A stretch of DNA of 64,000 nucleotides from Diphasiastrum complanatum (lineage: Eukaryota; Streptophyta; Lycopodiopsida; Lycopodiales; Lycopodiaceae), in the NCBI GenBank assembly GCA_029204225.1, contig CM055092.1, forward strand, positions 86,104,032-86,168,031, read 5' to 3'. Positions within the stretch are counted from its first letter, which is position 1. Each line of letters starts with the position of its first letter. The translations under genes were made by a program, and so were the position numbers. Below the pieces are notes generated by a model that did not search any database, was not told where the DNA came from, and saw only the letters and a program-made list of their open reading frames with translations. This document shows, in pieces, positions 24,202 to 34,906 of this stretch.

Positions 24202-24700
24202 TGTAGATTATGTAGGCATGTCATCATGTAGTTAGAAATCAGGTTGTGATCTTATTCATTAGTATAAGCTCTAAATGTGAGGATGTAATTATTGTATACT
24301 TTATTTGGTTTACTGTATATGGTTGTGTTCGGGACGTGACCCACTATCATTATATCAGTCAGGCACTGATCCCTTAGACGGCTACCTTGGGTTAGCCGAG
24401 TAGCCACACATAGGAAAAATTAGCTTGTACAGAGTTATATACAGTGTATGCTATACTTGGGGGCATGTCCCAAGGTTGTCGGTCGAATTTGGCCATATTG
24501 GGCCCGACCTTAGTTTGATAGGTGGTAGGCCAGTTTTAGGACACCTGCCTTTTCATGCAGTTTGTGAATACTCTATATGTACAGTGTTTCTTGGTAATCT
24601 ATAAACTTTTGTTGTGCCATCTATGAGAGCTTGTGAGGAGTGGCTATGGTGATTGTGTGATGTGATCTGCATACTACACTAGATTCTATCGGAATTTTCA
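24202..24700 (+). repeat. LTR followed by primer-binding site (element on + strand)
   Basis: The segment ends ...GGAATTTTCA and is followed after three bases by TGGTATCAGAGC (24704-24715), the classical initiator-tRNA-Met primer-binding site. A TATA-like CTTTATTTGG/TATATACAG region lies inside. The left boundary (TGTAGATTATG at 24202) is a guess because no second LTR copy was found. Confidence 0.6.
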
Positions 24701-24703
24701 ACT

Positions 24704-24721
24704 TGGTATCAGAGCGTCAGC
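24704..24721 (+). other. Primer-binding site
   Basis: TGGTATCAGAGCGTCAG follows the LTR end. The first 12 bases are the standard complement of the plant initiator tRNA-Met 3' end used by LTR retrotransposons. It fixes the orientation of this element as + strand. Confidence 0.75.
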
Positions 24722-27595
24722 GTGTTGCAGGTATGCACGATCCGGTGGAGCTATGGGATAGCGTCTTTCACTAGGAGAAATAGCACTCAAAGCGTCTCAG
24801 GAGAGAGGACTCCATACAGGGTATCGGCAGTCCAGATGGCAGGAGACAACAAAGTTCCTTCGATCGGAGCTTCAGGGAAGATCAGAACGATCGTCGTAGG
24901 AGAATTCTTGGAAGAATTCTGAAAAATTGCTCAAAAATGGTGTATTGTTTCGGAAAACGGCTGTGACGGAAAATTGGCCAGAACTTTTTTGGTAATCCGT
25001 CAATTACTGAGTGAAGAGGATCGAAAGGTGGAGCAGGGTAGTAGCATCTCAGGGTTGAGAGGATTTTGAAATCCATTTACAGTGGGAGGAGAAAGGAGCA
25101 GTTCTGTGAATTGCCAAAAAGTGGCCTAGTTGACGAAAAACGGAAAGCCACGGATCTTTCTCTGTACTTGACGGAATTGGGCACTGTAAATTGCTACCCA
25201 ACATCTTACTGTAGGGGCCAAGCTACTGGTGAAGTCTCAGGGACAGCCATCAAGCATTGAAAGAGCAATTGTCCTCCTTCTCAGAAGCTATGGAAATGAG
25301 TGGCTAGGGTTTGTAGGCAAAGACAGGATCTCTCTTAGTAGAAGATCATTTTCGATGCTATAAGGCTATGAAGCAGGGCACCCTAGCACTGCCAATGAGA
25401 TGCCAAATGGCCGAAGCTGGTCGTAGAAGGAAGGAGAAGCTGGATCAGCGGATTCCAGCAAGGAGCCATAGCTGGAAACATAGGAGCTTCCATGGAAGAG
25501 AAAGGAGGAGGCGCGGGCTGCCTCGCGCGCACCCAAAAGCAATGAAGCCATAGTGCTTCGAAGTGGTTAGCGACCGGTGGAGTCATGTTCAGCGCGCGAA
25601 TGGGCCAGCAGCCGTGGGATCTTGATCTCGATCGATGAATGGTTGAGATGTATTGCTCGGGGAGCAAGGTGGGCCATTAGATGTGGCAAGACCATGAGGT
25701 TTACTTGAAAAGGACCCATGAAGTGGAAAGGCAAATAGGCCTTCAACTTCATAAATTTTTTTTAGTTTGAAATACTGAAAGGGACCCGAAGGGCAAGAAA
25801 TGCCATTCTTCATTAAAAATCTTCTTTTTGAAGTTTCAGTTCAAATTTGCAAGTCACCCTTTGGAAAGGGATAACTTTGGCTAGAAGGCATCTATTTTGG
25901 CCATCCTTGGGCCAAAATGACCCCTGAAACTGGATGCTCAGAGCCAGCGGACAGAGCGACATCACAAAGCAGGGAGAAAGGTGTTTCGGGGTGTTTTCAT
26001 CACCATTATATCGAGCAGAGTGCAGGTGACCTAGTGATGGGCTACATTTGCTATTTGGGTACCGTAGGGCCAAATTTGGGGCAATTTTTGGTTGGTGAAA
26101 CCTGCTACAAGGCGGTACAATGAGGCATTATCGCTTCGAAATCATTATTGCTTACTTTTGACAGGGTAACAGGGTGTTTGGAAGCGGTAAATGCAGTATG
26201 GGGGCGAATGGTAGCGAAATTGTGTGGAGAAAGCTAGTATTGGCAACGGAAGTGTAGTTTGGCGGCGTGACTACTCATCATTGGCAACAATTTTGAGAGG
26301 GCAAGCAATCACAGGTGAGAGGTAGCATGGTATGCCGGTTACGAGTGAAGAATTCTCGTGATCAGGTTCAACTCTTGGGGTTAGAACCAACTAACGTCAA
26401 GTGGCGTTTTGGAGGAACGCTCTCACAAGTATGATCAGCAGTGGCATTGTCGGGTCAGGTGATAGCTGCATTGACGCACGCATCTGTAGCTTGGAAATTT
26501 CTCATTTGGAGGGAAATATGGGCTAGCTTGGAGGTACACACATTTTGGCGGTCACAAATGATGGAAGTGCGAGGTGGTGCCAATTGGAAGCCATTGGGCA
26601 AGATAGTGGACTTGCATTGGACGAGCTGTGTGTGGGACATGCAGAGGATGAAGAATGGGTCAGTAATCACACTTTGGATGCTCTTGGCGAGTGGTGAGTG
26701 TGATGATTTTGCGGTTTTGCAGTCGGTAAGTCAATTTTGATCAAACCATTGTAGCTATGGAGCAGTGTATCAGGTTTGTCATCGAGGAGATACACTTCAA
26801 CTGCCTATTCTAGGTAGTCAAGTCAATTTGCCGTATCAGTATTGCATCAGGGATGCAGATTCTAGTGATAGTAGGGTGTAGATCGTTTGGTTTGGGCCAT
26901 GGAAGATCTCACAGGTTCACTTGGAGGGATATTGGCATGCACAGTCATGTGAGGGACTTGATGGTGGCTTTGAAGTTCACATCTCAGTGTATTCTCAGGG
27001 AGTGGTTTGGAACCATTCATAGGAGCAGCTTGGAGCTAGCTTGGGGGAATACAGGTGGGCACTACAGGGTAGATGCTCAGATCTTTGTGATCAGGAATGG
27101 CATTGGGATACCTGGTAGGGATAGCACTGTAGGATGACATGGGATGATCATCAGGGGGTAGCTATTTCATATTGGACTTGAGTCTTTGGCATGGACAGGA
27201 CTTACAGGTGGGATTTGTGATGGAATCAGGAAGCTGCAAACGCAAATGCGCAAAGCGTGAAGCTTTGGGAGCCAGCTCTATGTTGGAGAGCTGATGGAGA
27301 TCGCACGGGGTGTGATCGGAGGGCAAGTACCATGATGGATGTTTTGCTAGCGATCTACTGGAGGGGACACTGATGGCAAGGACTTCATGGTGTGCTCATT
27401 TGGGAGTACAGGTTGGCATTACAGCAGGGGGCCAGTCATTGGCATTGGCATCGATGGGGAGGCATCTACCATCACGGGCGTGGATAAGCTATTTGTAGCT
27501 TTCATGCATTTGGTTGTATTTGCAGGAGTATAGGCTTGGCACAGGTGTTGGAATTTCCATGGTGCAGATTCTCAGGTGGTGAGATCATGGGGAAG
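24722..27595 (+). mobile_element. Non-coding body of an LTR element (LARD/TRIM-like)
   Basis: About 2.9 kb downstream of the primer-binding site without any gag, protease, RT or integrase domain in any frame. It is noticeably G-rich on the + strand between 26.1 and 27.5 kb (GGTGGTG, GCATTGG, GGCACT words). It ends abruptly at about 27.6 kb against a truncated copia element of opposite orientation, so its 3' LTR is missing. It could be a large non-autonomous element, or the body may be a decayed coding region. Confidence 0.4.
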
Positions 27596-27596
27596 C

Positions 27597-28757
27597 TTAA
27601 AGGGAGTCACTCAGAGCCATATACCTCAGTACGATCAGGGAGACAGTGGAGAATGTCTCTGTGTAATCAATGCCATACCTCTGTGAGAAGCCTTTTGCAA
27701 CTAGCCTGGCTTTGTGTCTTAGTACTTTGCCGTCTGGTCCATACTTATGCTTGTAGACCCACTTACACTTGATAGTCGTTCTGTCAGCTGGTAGTGGTTC
27801 GAGAGTCCACACTTCATTTTGCTTCATGGAGCTCATTTCGTCTTGCATGGCCTTGATCCACTTGTCCTTGTCTGGACAGTTGATGGCTTCTTCGTAAGTT
27901 TGTGGTTCACCGTTGAATCCATAGAATTCTTCTTGAGTAGAAGATGAGCTGTCAGGTATATTTCTAACTGGTGCTCTCCTTTGTCTTGCAGATCTCCTTG
28001 GAGATAATACAGGCTCAGCAACTGCTTTGCCTTTGTCCTGGCTGCCGACAATAGAGCTTCGGTGTGTCGCAAGTGTTCTAGGCACTTCCGATATATCAGT
28101 CGGCTCGTCGTCCGAACTATCGCTCAGTTCAGCTGGAATTTGAGTATCTTCTTCTAGATGCTCAGGGTCCGCTCCCTCTGTTGATGTGGGTAGGTCATAG
28201 TACTGTCTGTTGAGAACTTCGTAGATGATCAGATCTTCCTCAGCCATTTTCCTTGTCTCGTCGAATCTGACAGTCTTCACTTCATTGGCTTGAGGCATGT
28301 ATACTCTGTAATATGCAGAATGTATATCATAGCCAACCAAGAATCCTTGCTCCACCTTTTCATCCAGTTTCTTCCTCTTCTTATCTGGTATGTGTGCATA
28401 TGCTAGACATCCGAAGATTCGAATATGAGCCAAATTTGGCTTGCTTCTCCACCATACCTCATGTGGGGTAGTGTGAGCAACGCTTGACTTCCCTGTCCTG
28501 TTTAGCAGGTAGGAGGCTGTAGCCCATAGCGATCTTGATGCCTTCGAGTAGGCCATCATGGATCTTGCAGCTTCCATGAGAGTTCTATTTTTCCTCTCTG
28601 CTACACCATTATGCTGTAATGTATAGGTTGTTGTCCTCCTGTGAAGGATACCTCGACTTTTACAAAAGTTGGTAAAACAGTTGGAGATGTATTCTCCTCC
28701 TTTGTTAGTCTTGATCTGCTTGACTTTCCTTTTGGTCCACTTCTCAGCCCAGTTCAC
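27597..28757 (-). pseudogene. Copia integrase and start of reverse transcriptase
   Basis: Open frame of 386 codons. Integrase core signatures include NKGGEY and NGVAERKNRTLMEAAR, followed by the conserved RIFGCLAYAHIP and GFLVGYD blocks. A variable Ser/Pro-rich linker comes next, then the RT start with CKWVYKHKYGPDGK and ARLVAKGF. The copia similarity stops shortly after YTETFSTV, so most of RT and all of RNase H are gone. An upstream frameshift at about 28.84 kb separates it from the first catalytic Asp region (HSDICGP). Confidence 0.95.
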
Positions 28758-28827
28758 ATATTCTGTAAACTTGTCAAGAGCTTCAGATTTGTTGTGGATG
28801 AAGTAAACAACAACAAACTTACTGTAA

Positions 28828-29160
28828 TCATCGATAAAGGTGATAGGGTCCGCAGATGTCTGAGTGTATCAACTCCAAAAGTTCCGTCGCTCTTAAGGAA
28901 TCCTTCGTGAAAGGTGTACGTGACATTTTCAATTTGTTGCATGCGTCACAGGGTGTCACGTTTGCATTTCTGATGCTCACTCCTGTGAATGCATTATTCT
29001 GGCTTGCTTTGTACAATGCCAGTGGGTTCATGTGGCATAGTCTCCACGATCGATCTCCCAGAACAATGTATCTAGAGGAGTCGATTTGTCGAAAGTCAGC
29101 GATCATCTGCCTTGTCCTCCCAAAGTGCGACGTGGCTCCTTAGTCAAGAACTATGTCTCG
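28828..29160 (-). pseudogene. Copia protease remnant and pre-integrase domain
   Basis: Reads DIVLD-stop-GATSHF at about 29160-29130, where the catalytic protease motif normally reads D-S-G-A, so a TAA stands in the active site. Next come the pre-integrase zinc finger region (ending CDACNKLKMSRTPF) and HSDICGP, the first integrase Asp. The middle of the protease is missing. It is continuous with the integrase frame below it except for one frameshift. Confidence 0.85.
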
Positions 29161-29539
29161 AACATCGGATGTGGATGTTGCACATATAGCAGTGCACAGA
29201 TAAGCAGTAGGACTTCTGCTAGCTCGATCTTCAGCCATCTTTGAGGATTCGGGCTCCTCCACGTATGATGTGCTATTCGTGCTTTCCTTTCTGCTCTGCG
29301 TCTTCTTGTTTCTTGGATTGTCGTAGCAATCCATGGCTGCATGACCTTTCTTGTGACAATGTATGCACTCAATCTTTGGATTCAGCCAGCATTTATCCAC
29401 TGTGTGGCCGTCACGTCTGCATCTGTCGCATGTCTTCTTGTCGTTGCCTTGCTGCCTGTTCCTCCCTTTCGATCTGCCTTCTTGAGTTCCGTGCTTTTGC
29501 TGGTTCTGATCTGATCTCCTTGTCGACTCCCTCTTAGGT
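29161..29539 (-). pseudogene. Copia gag C-terminus with two zinc knuckles
   Basis: Two CCHC knuckles in tandem on the - strand: CDRCRRDGHTVDKC (about 29437-29396) and CIHCHKKGHAAMDC (about 29371-29330). An Arg/Lys/Gln-rich stretch precedes them. These bind nucleic acid in the retrotransposon capsid. This is the continuation of the gag split by the insertions at 29545-29973 and 30180-34459. Confidence 0.9.
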
Positions 29540-29544
29540 TGTTT

Positions 29545-29973
29545 TTCTCTTAAGCTTGGATTAAGCTTGCAAATAGTAGGCTTGGATTGAGCTTACAAAC
29601 AATAAGATTGAATGCATAGAAGTAAATGCTTTTTATTTGCATTGGATGTAACAATTGAAGCATTTCTATCATTCTAATTTGAGCACTTGTTGTTGTATTT
29701 GCATAATAGGAAAACACACAAGCAACCCCAATGGATCAAATCAATGAAAACCCAACATTTGATCTATCAAACCCACAATGTGGCACAAGCCCTTGAACTT
29801 TTATACCAGCAAATTCAAGCCACTAATAAGCAGCTTCTTGAAACTAATCAAAGAAACCAAGACTTAGAGTCTAGGTTAGCCAATTAGAAGAAGCATGTAG
29901 TTCCACCTCCTGTAGAAGTGTTTAAGGGGGAGAAGAAAGATAGGAACTTACAAGTGGTAAGTTCTTGGCTAAA
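29545..29973 (+). mobile_element. Small insertion in the copia gag with gag-like fragment
   Basis: A 429-bp block interrupts the copia gag. The word TGTTT flanks it on both sides (29540-29544 and 29974-29978), a possible 5-bp target duplication. On the + strand it carries a Gln/Asn-rich coiled-coil frame (ELLYQQIQATNKQLLETNQR) and, after a stop, VFKGEKKDRNLQVV, which resembles the start of a gypsy gag. It may be a deleted gypsy fragment. The ends do not show clear LTR termini. Confidence 0.5.
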
Positions 29974-30179
29974 TGTTTCTTCGACTGGTCTCTGTTGCTG
30001 TAGAGAGCTTGATCAGACTCGTTCTTGTCGTCGTAGTGCTCTCTAGCTTCGACTTCTTGATGTCGATGACTGCCCTGTCGAAGGTCATTGTAGGATCTTT
30101 AGCCAGCAATGTCCGGGTTGTCTGGAACGATCGTGGTAAGGAGCGCAGCAGGTAACTGAGCTGCTTCTCTTGTGAGTGC
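29974..30179 (-). pseudogene. Copia gag middle segment
   Basis: Read on the - strand it continues the gag frame broken at 34464: after the target duplication comes QEKQLSYLLRSLP, then LLAKDPTMTFDRAV, typical of copia UBN2/gag domains. It ends at the 429-bp insertion. The continuity confirms that the gypsy element at 30180-34459 inserted into an existing copia gag. Confidence 0.85.
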
Positions 30180-30537
30180 TGTTATGAGCTCGTAACCAGT
30201 GCCGAACCCTAGAGAACACAGATAGGTCAGATACCACAGTCAGGGTCGTGTCCAGCGTACATGACCAACAGGGCAAGACAGTGTGAGTAGTGTGCCCCAG
30301 CACGGTCCATAGCCATGGCGGGCCTAACACAGCCTAGGGACCCTGTCAGCAGGATAGGGCCCCCAGTTGCGTCCCGACGTGCAGTCGGCCACGTCAGTGC
30401 CACGTGGCCGACACTTGGCAGTTGCATGCTACCAGTCCTCACACTGGGCTAGGAGGGGCTTACTCTATATCAGGGAGTAGGCAAGGTTGGGTGGATTAGT
30501 TAGTGTTTGCCCTACTGTGGTGTTAGGATCTATTACA
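30180..30537 (+). repeat. 5' LTR of the nested chromovirus
   Basis: Starts TG, ends CA. Near-identical to 34101-34459. Contains the transcription start region just before CTCTATATCAGG-type sequence near 30460. Confidence 0.95.
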
Positions 30538-30538
30538 C

Positions 30539-30557
30539 TGGTATCAGAGCCATCTCC
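30539..30557 (+). other. Primer-binding site of the nested chromovirus
   Basis: TGGTATCAGAGCCATCTCC one base after the 5' LTR; the initiator tRNA-Met type site. Confidence 0.9.
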
Positions 30558-31401
30558 ATCCTAGGGAATTCAGTTTTCAGCAGTGGAGAAAGTAGCTAGA
30601 TTGCTCAGAACTTCTTCAAGTTCTCAGAAAGTAGAGGAGCAGGGCCAGCGCTGTAGGAACAGTCTCCTACTGAGGAAATCTTGGTGGATTTACTTGGTAG
30701 TTCCATCGCTGCAAAATCAGATAGTTACTTCTGATTTTTGAGTGTAAAACACTGTAATTTGAGCGGAAATTCAAGAGGAAAGCTAGTATAGATCCAGCGC
30801 TGATAATATCTTCTGAAATCCTGAGTTTTGGAATCCGTTTGAGGCCCTTTAGTCTGATTTTCAGTAGCCACAGATCTGAAAGACAAGATAGCGAGGGTAG
30901 TAAGTCAACAAAATCAGGGTTGTAGATGATTTTTAGGCCATAAATCTGGACTTGGTGGGCCCATAGAACTGTTGGCCAGTCAGCGAGGGTCTACAATAAA
31001 TCAAATTCAGTTTTTTGCCTACAGTTTAAGCTTGGAATTTGATTTTTCAGAGCAGGCAGTTCAGCGAGCAGAGGCCTTCACAAATTCGGATTTGGTACAT
31101 CTGTTTTTTGACTCCAATCTGGGAAAATTTGATCTACCCGAGTTGTTAACCTGACACCGAGGGTAGGAGCAAGGGAAATTAGAGATTTGCTTGCATCTTG
31201 GCATCCTGGTTCCTGATTTTTCCCAACAGCAGGTCTGAAAGCAGTTGAAGAAGAGTTGAAAGGGATTTTCTTGATTCTCTCTGTGGAAGTACAGTTCTCA
31301 GAAAGAGCTAAGTTTTCTTTCCCTCCTTGTACAGTTGTAAATTAGTCTTTTTGATTTTTTTTTTCTTCAGAAGTTAAGGTACCTCTTTTTCAGTTTCCAA
31401 G

Positions 31402-32268
31402 ATGACCACTCCTCAGGGACCTGATCAACCCCCAGATAGAGGCTTCGACGAACTTGAAACAGAAGCCTTGGCTTACAGAAAAGGGAAGGAACCAATGGAA
31501 TTGAAAGAACAGGAACAGTTCGCCGAAGAACTCGACGAACTGGTTACCAAGGAGCAGTTTCTCCAGTTGGTAACAAAAGTGGATGAACTGAAGTTGGCAT
31601 TAGCCAATTTCAAGTCCAGTGTGGACGACTCGTTCGCTGAACTCAAAAGCTTGATTTTGAGTTTCGCGAAAGGAAGCCTTCCCTCCACTTCTCAGTTATC
31701 CCCTTCTCCACTTCCATCAGTTTTGGGTGAGACTTTACGGTCTCACCCCAGTGTTTTTAAAGATTTAAAGCCTCCTACTTTTAATGGGGAAGAGAAGGAT
31801 AGAAATGCAGACATTCTACAAACCTTCCTCAGCAAATGGAAGAACATTCATGCTCTTAAACAGACCCCTGACCATTTGCAAGCTATTGAGGCCAGTCTTT
31901 CCTTAGGGCCTATGGCCTATAAGTGGTGGTTAAATCTCCAGGAGACTGGGCAGACTCCCTGGTCATGGAAAGCTTTTGAAGAAGCTTTCCTAAGAGAATT
32001 TCTATCGGAAAATGAACTTGATAGAGCCTGGGAAGCCTGGGAAAGAACAGTAATGGACAAGTCCCTCATCCAATATATCTCGCAGTATCGAGAAGCAATT
32101 TTAAAGATTAAAAATATGGATGATTATCAGAAACTCAGGGGATTTGTCCGTGGCCTCAAAGATGAATATAAAGTAGAGGTCCAGAGAAACTCGCCTACTA
32201 CCCTTGAGCAAGCTCTCAGATATGCTCAAATCTATGATGATTCAGTGGGTAGGAAGAGGGCGAGATAG
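31402..32268 (+). pseudogene. Chromovirus gag (capsid part)
   Basis: A 288-codon frame from ATG. It has a charged, Glu-rich coiled-coil-like N-terminus (residues about 20-100), then PPTFNGEEKDRN and the retrotransposon gag core with WWLNLQETG and FLREFLSENE, ending in a KRAR stop. A TAG ends the frame, but the same frame continues with Lys-rich sequence toward the zinc knuckle at 32431. The stop is therefore probably a mutation inside a longer gag-pol frame. Confidence 0.9.
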
Positions 32269-32430
32269 CAGCCACTTTCTGAGCAGCCTCCTCAGAAAGA
32301 CTTTCAATTTAAAAAGAAATTTTTAAAAAGAAAGAATCAAGATAAATTTAAAAGTGAAGCTCCTCAGAAACGCCCTTCACTCATACAGCCCTTAAAACCA
32401 GATGATTTTGAGAAAGCCAAACAAGAACGT

Positions 32431-33021
32431 TTGTGCTTTGTGTGTATGGGCAAGGGACACACAGTCAGACAGTGTCCCAAGGGGCCTTTCACTAAAAAAG
32501 ATAAGAAAGATAAAAAACAAGTTCATCTTGTTCAGACTGTATGTTTCCCCAGTGACTCGGCAGCTCCCGAGATCAAAGTGTATCATGAAGATCATGAACA
32601 CTGTTGCCAGTTGACCTCTACAATGCTAGCGAGACCCTTCAGCTTTGGGCCGCATGACCTAGTACGTATGCATGGGAAAGTTGGTAACCAGTCAGTAAGA
32701 GTTATGGTTGATGATGGGGCAACCCATAATTTCATCAACTACACCCTGGTTAAAAAGCTTAAACTACCAGAAGTACCTAGTCAGCATAGGTATATAGTTT
32801 TATTAGCTAAGGGTGAAGATAAAAAAATATTGTTAACTATGGTAAGTAAGTTGAATCTTGGTATTCAGGGGTACCAAGATGAAATAAACTTTCAGATAAT
32901 GCACCTGGATCGTACAGACATTGTTCTCGGGAGAGATTGGCTCTACAGTTTAGGACCTTCCCTCCACAGAAACTATCAGGAGAACACCCTCAGCTTTCAG
33001 CATAAAGGCCGAGAGATCTAG
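32431..33021 (+). pseudogene. Chromovirus zinc knuckle and aspartic protease
   Basis: The zinc knuckle is C-X2-C-X4-H-X4-C (CFVCMGKGHTVRQC) at the start. A Lys-rich linker follows, then the protease with VMVDDGATHNF as active-site motif and DIVLGRDWL as the conserved second motif. The usual plant motif is D-S-G-A or D-T-G-A, so DDGA is a deviation at the second position. The frame stops soon after, where RT would begin. Confidence 0.9.
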
Positions 33022-33186
33022 TTGCATGGGGAGCATGATGTTCCCAACAGTCCTATGGTCTGCAGTTCAGAGCTCTGTTAGCTAATCGGAGACGAAGACC
33101 ATCAGGTATTCTTATGTGACTTTCAGTTTATTCCTGAAGTTTCTATTTCCAGTTCTATTCAGCAGAAAATAGACGGGCTATTTAAA

Positions 33187-33957
33187 TTGTACGGTCTACC
33201 TTCCGGCATAGTCAGCGACCGGGATAGTAAGTTTACTGGAAATTTTTGGAGGGCAGTATTCCATCATCTCCATACTAAACTTAATATGAGTACCACCGAC
33301 CATCCACAGACGGACGGTCAAACAGAGAGGGTAAATCAGGTGCTGGAGGATATGCTTTGTGCATACGTCAACAAGAAGCAGACTAATTGGGAGGAGTATC
33401 TCTCGATATTAGAGTTTGCTTACAACAGTACCAAACATTCAGCTACGGGATACAGCCCATTTATGCTGATGTACGGTTTTCAGCCACGCTCACCCACAGC
33501 TGTAGGGTTTAAACAAGAAAAAGTTGAAGCAGCCAGAAACTTTTTAGAGGACCTAAACCAGATGATAGAACATGCTAAGCGTAGCATTAGGCAGTCCCAG
33601 GATCGAGCCATGCATTATGTAGATCCACACAGACGGGATGTGCAGTTCTCCACTGGTGAGAAAGTCTACTTGAGACTCCTAGTCGACTCTAAAACCCTCA
33701 AATCAGGAGTGTGTGCTAAGTTGTCTCCAAGGTATTGTGGTCCCTTTACCATCAGTAGGAGACTAGGCGAGGTCACCTATGAACTAGAACTCCCACATAG
33801 CAGTAAGGTTTTTCCAGTCTTTCATGTAAGTTAGTTACAAAAAGCCTTAACCAGATCGGACTATCTGGTAGGGGACAGTGTTCTAGTTCTCCCATTGGAT
33901 GCTCAGCAACCTCCACATGAGCCAGAGGAGATTCTTGATAGTAGAGAGACGTAGACT
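33187..33957 (+). pseudogene. Chromovirus integrase (core C-part) and chromodomain tail
   Basis: Starts in the integrase core at LYGLPSGIVSDRDSKFTG, then TDHPQTDGQTERVNQ and the GPFTISRR SH3-like end. The PVFHVS end of the frame is followed by a TAG. After it the reading continues through LQKALTRS and another stop toward a chromodomain-like YREYLVKWNDQPVENATWE (about 33970-34030). RT, RNase H and the integrase zinc finger with the first catalytic Asp are missing between 33.02 and 33.19 kb. Confidence 0.9.
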
Positions 33958-34087
33958 TGTCATACTGTATACCGAGAATATCTGGTTAAGTGGAATGATC
34001 AGCCTGTTGAGAATGCCACTTGGGAAAGAGGCAGCGTCCTTCGCAGGATTTTTCCAGACTTCGTCTTAGAGGACCAAGACGGTTCTT

Positions 34088-34100
34088 AAGGGGGAGGGAG
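34088..34100 (+). other. Polypurine tract of the nested chromovirus
   Basis: AAGGGGGAGGGAG directly before the 3' LTR; the priming site for plus-strand synthesis. Confidence 0.9.
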
Positions 34101-34459
34101 TGTTATGAGCTCGTAACCAGTGCTGAACCCTAGAGAACACAGATAGGTCAGATACCACAGTCAGGGTCGTGTCCAGCGTACATGACCAACAGGGCAAGAC
34201 AGTGTGAGTAGTGTGCCCTTAGCACGGTCCATAGCCATGGCAGGCCTAACACAGCCTAGGGACCCTGTCAGCAGGATAGGGCCCCCAGTTGGGTCCCGAC
34301 GTGCAGTCGGCCACGTCAGTGCCACGTGGCTGACACTTGGCAGTTGCATGCTACCAGTCCTCACACTGGGCTAGGAGGGGCTTACTCTATATCAGGGAGT
34401 AGGCAAGGTTGGGTGGATCAGTTAGTGTTTGCCCTACTTTGGTGTTAGGATCTATTACA
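34101..34459 (+). repeat. 3' LTR of the nested chromovirus
   Basis: Starts TGTTATGAGC, ends ATTACA, followed by the target duplication AGTGC. About 2% different from the 5' LTR by eye. Confidence 0.95.
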
Positions 34460-34464
34460 AGTGC

Positions 34465-34877
34465 TCTGCTCCAACGTTGTGTAGCGATAGGAACAGGTTC
34501 TTCATCTTCATGACGAAGCTGGTGAGATCTTTGCCAAGCTGATCTTCTAGATGCATTATCTGATTTCGTGACTTGGTCTGAAATCTGTTGATGAGTGTAT
34601 CCCACATCTCTCTAGCATTAGAGATTGATGCGAGGTCAAGGGTAATGCTGTCTTCGATGGAAGAGGAGATGATAGCTACCGCTTTGTCGTTCTTCTCTTT
34701 CCACTCCCCAAGATCTTTGCCTGTGCTGGCTGGCATCTCTTCGGTGCCATCCATCCACGGCCATAGCGCTTCTCCTCTTAGGATGAGCAAATTCTTTACC
34801 TTCCAGGCAAGGAAGTTTGATCCGTCTGCTTCGAGTATTGTGCATATCTTTGATTGGATGCTGTGAATGGAAGCCAT
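34465..34877 (-). pseudogene. Copia gag N-terminus
   Basis: Starts at the ATG at 34877 on the - strand. It contains LEADGSNFLAWKVKNLL, the typical opening of copia gag, then the conserved AREMWDTLINRF block and a LEDQLGKDLTS helix. It is cut at codon AEH by the chromovirus insertion at 34464 and resumes at 30179. A primer-binding-like GGAATCAGAGCC lies just upstream at about 34904-34890. Confidence 0.92.
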
Positions 34878-34906
34878 ACTCTCAGTGACAAGGCTCTGAT
34901 TCCACT

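Larger units (their letters stand above)
30180..34459 (+). mobile_element. Ty3-gypsy chromovirus with both LTRs and target duplication, internally deleted
   Basis: LTRs of 358 bp (30180-30537) and 359 bp (34101-34459), both starting TGTTATGAGC and ending ATCTATTACA. They are flanked by the 5-bp duplication AGTGC (30175-30179 and 34460-34464). I count about seven substitutions and one small indel between the LTRs, roughly 2% divergence, so insertion was comparatively recent. The order is PBS, gag, zinc knuckle, protease, [RT and RNase H missing], integrase core and C-terminus, chromodomain-like tail, polypurine tract. It is nested in the copia gag, inside a PIEZO intron. Confidence 0.97.
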
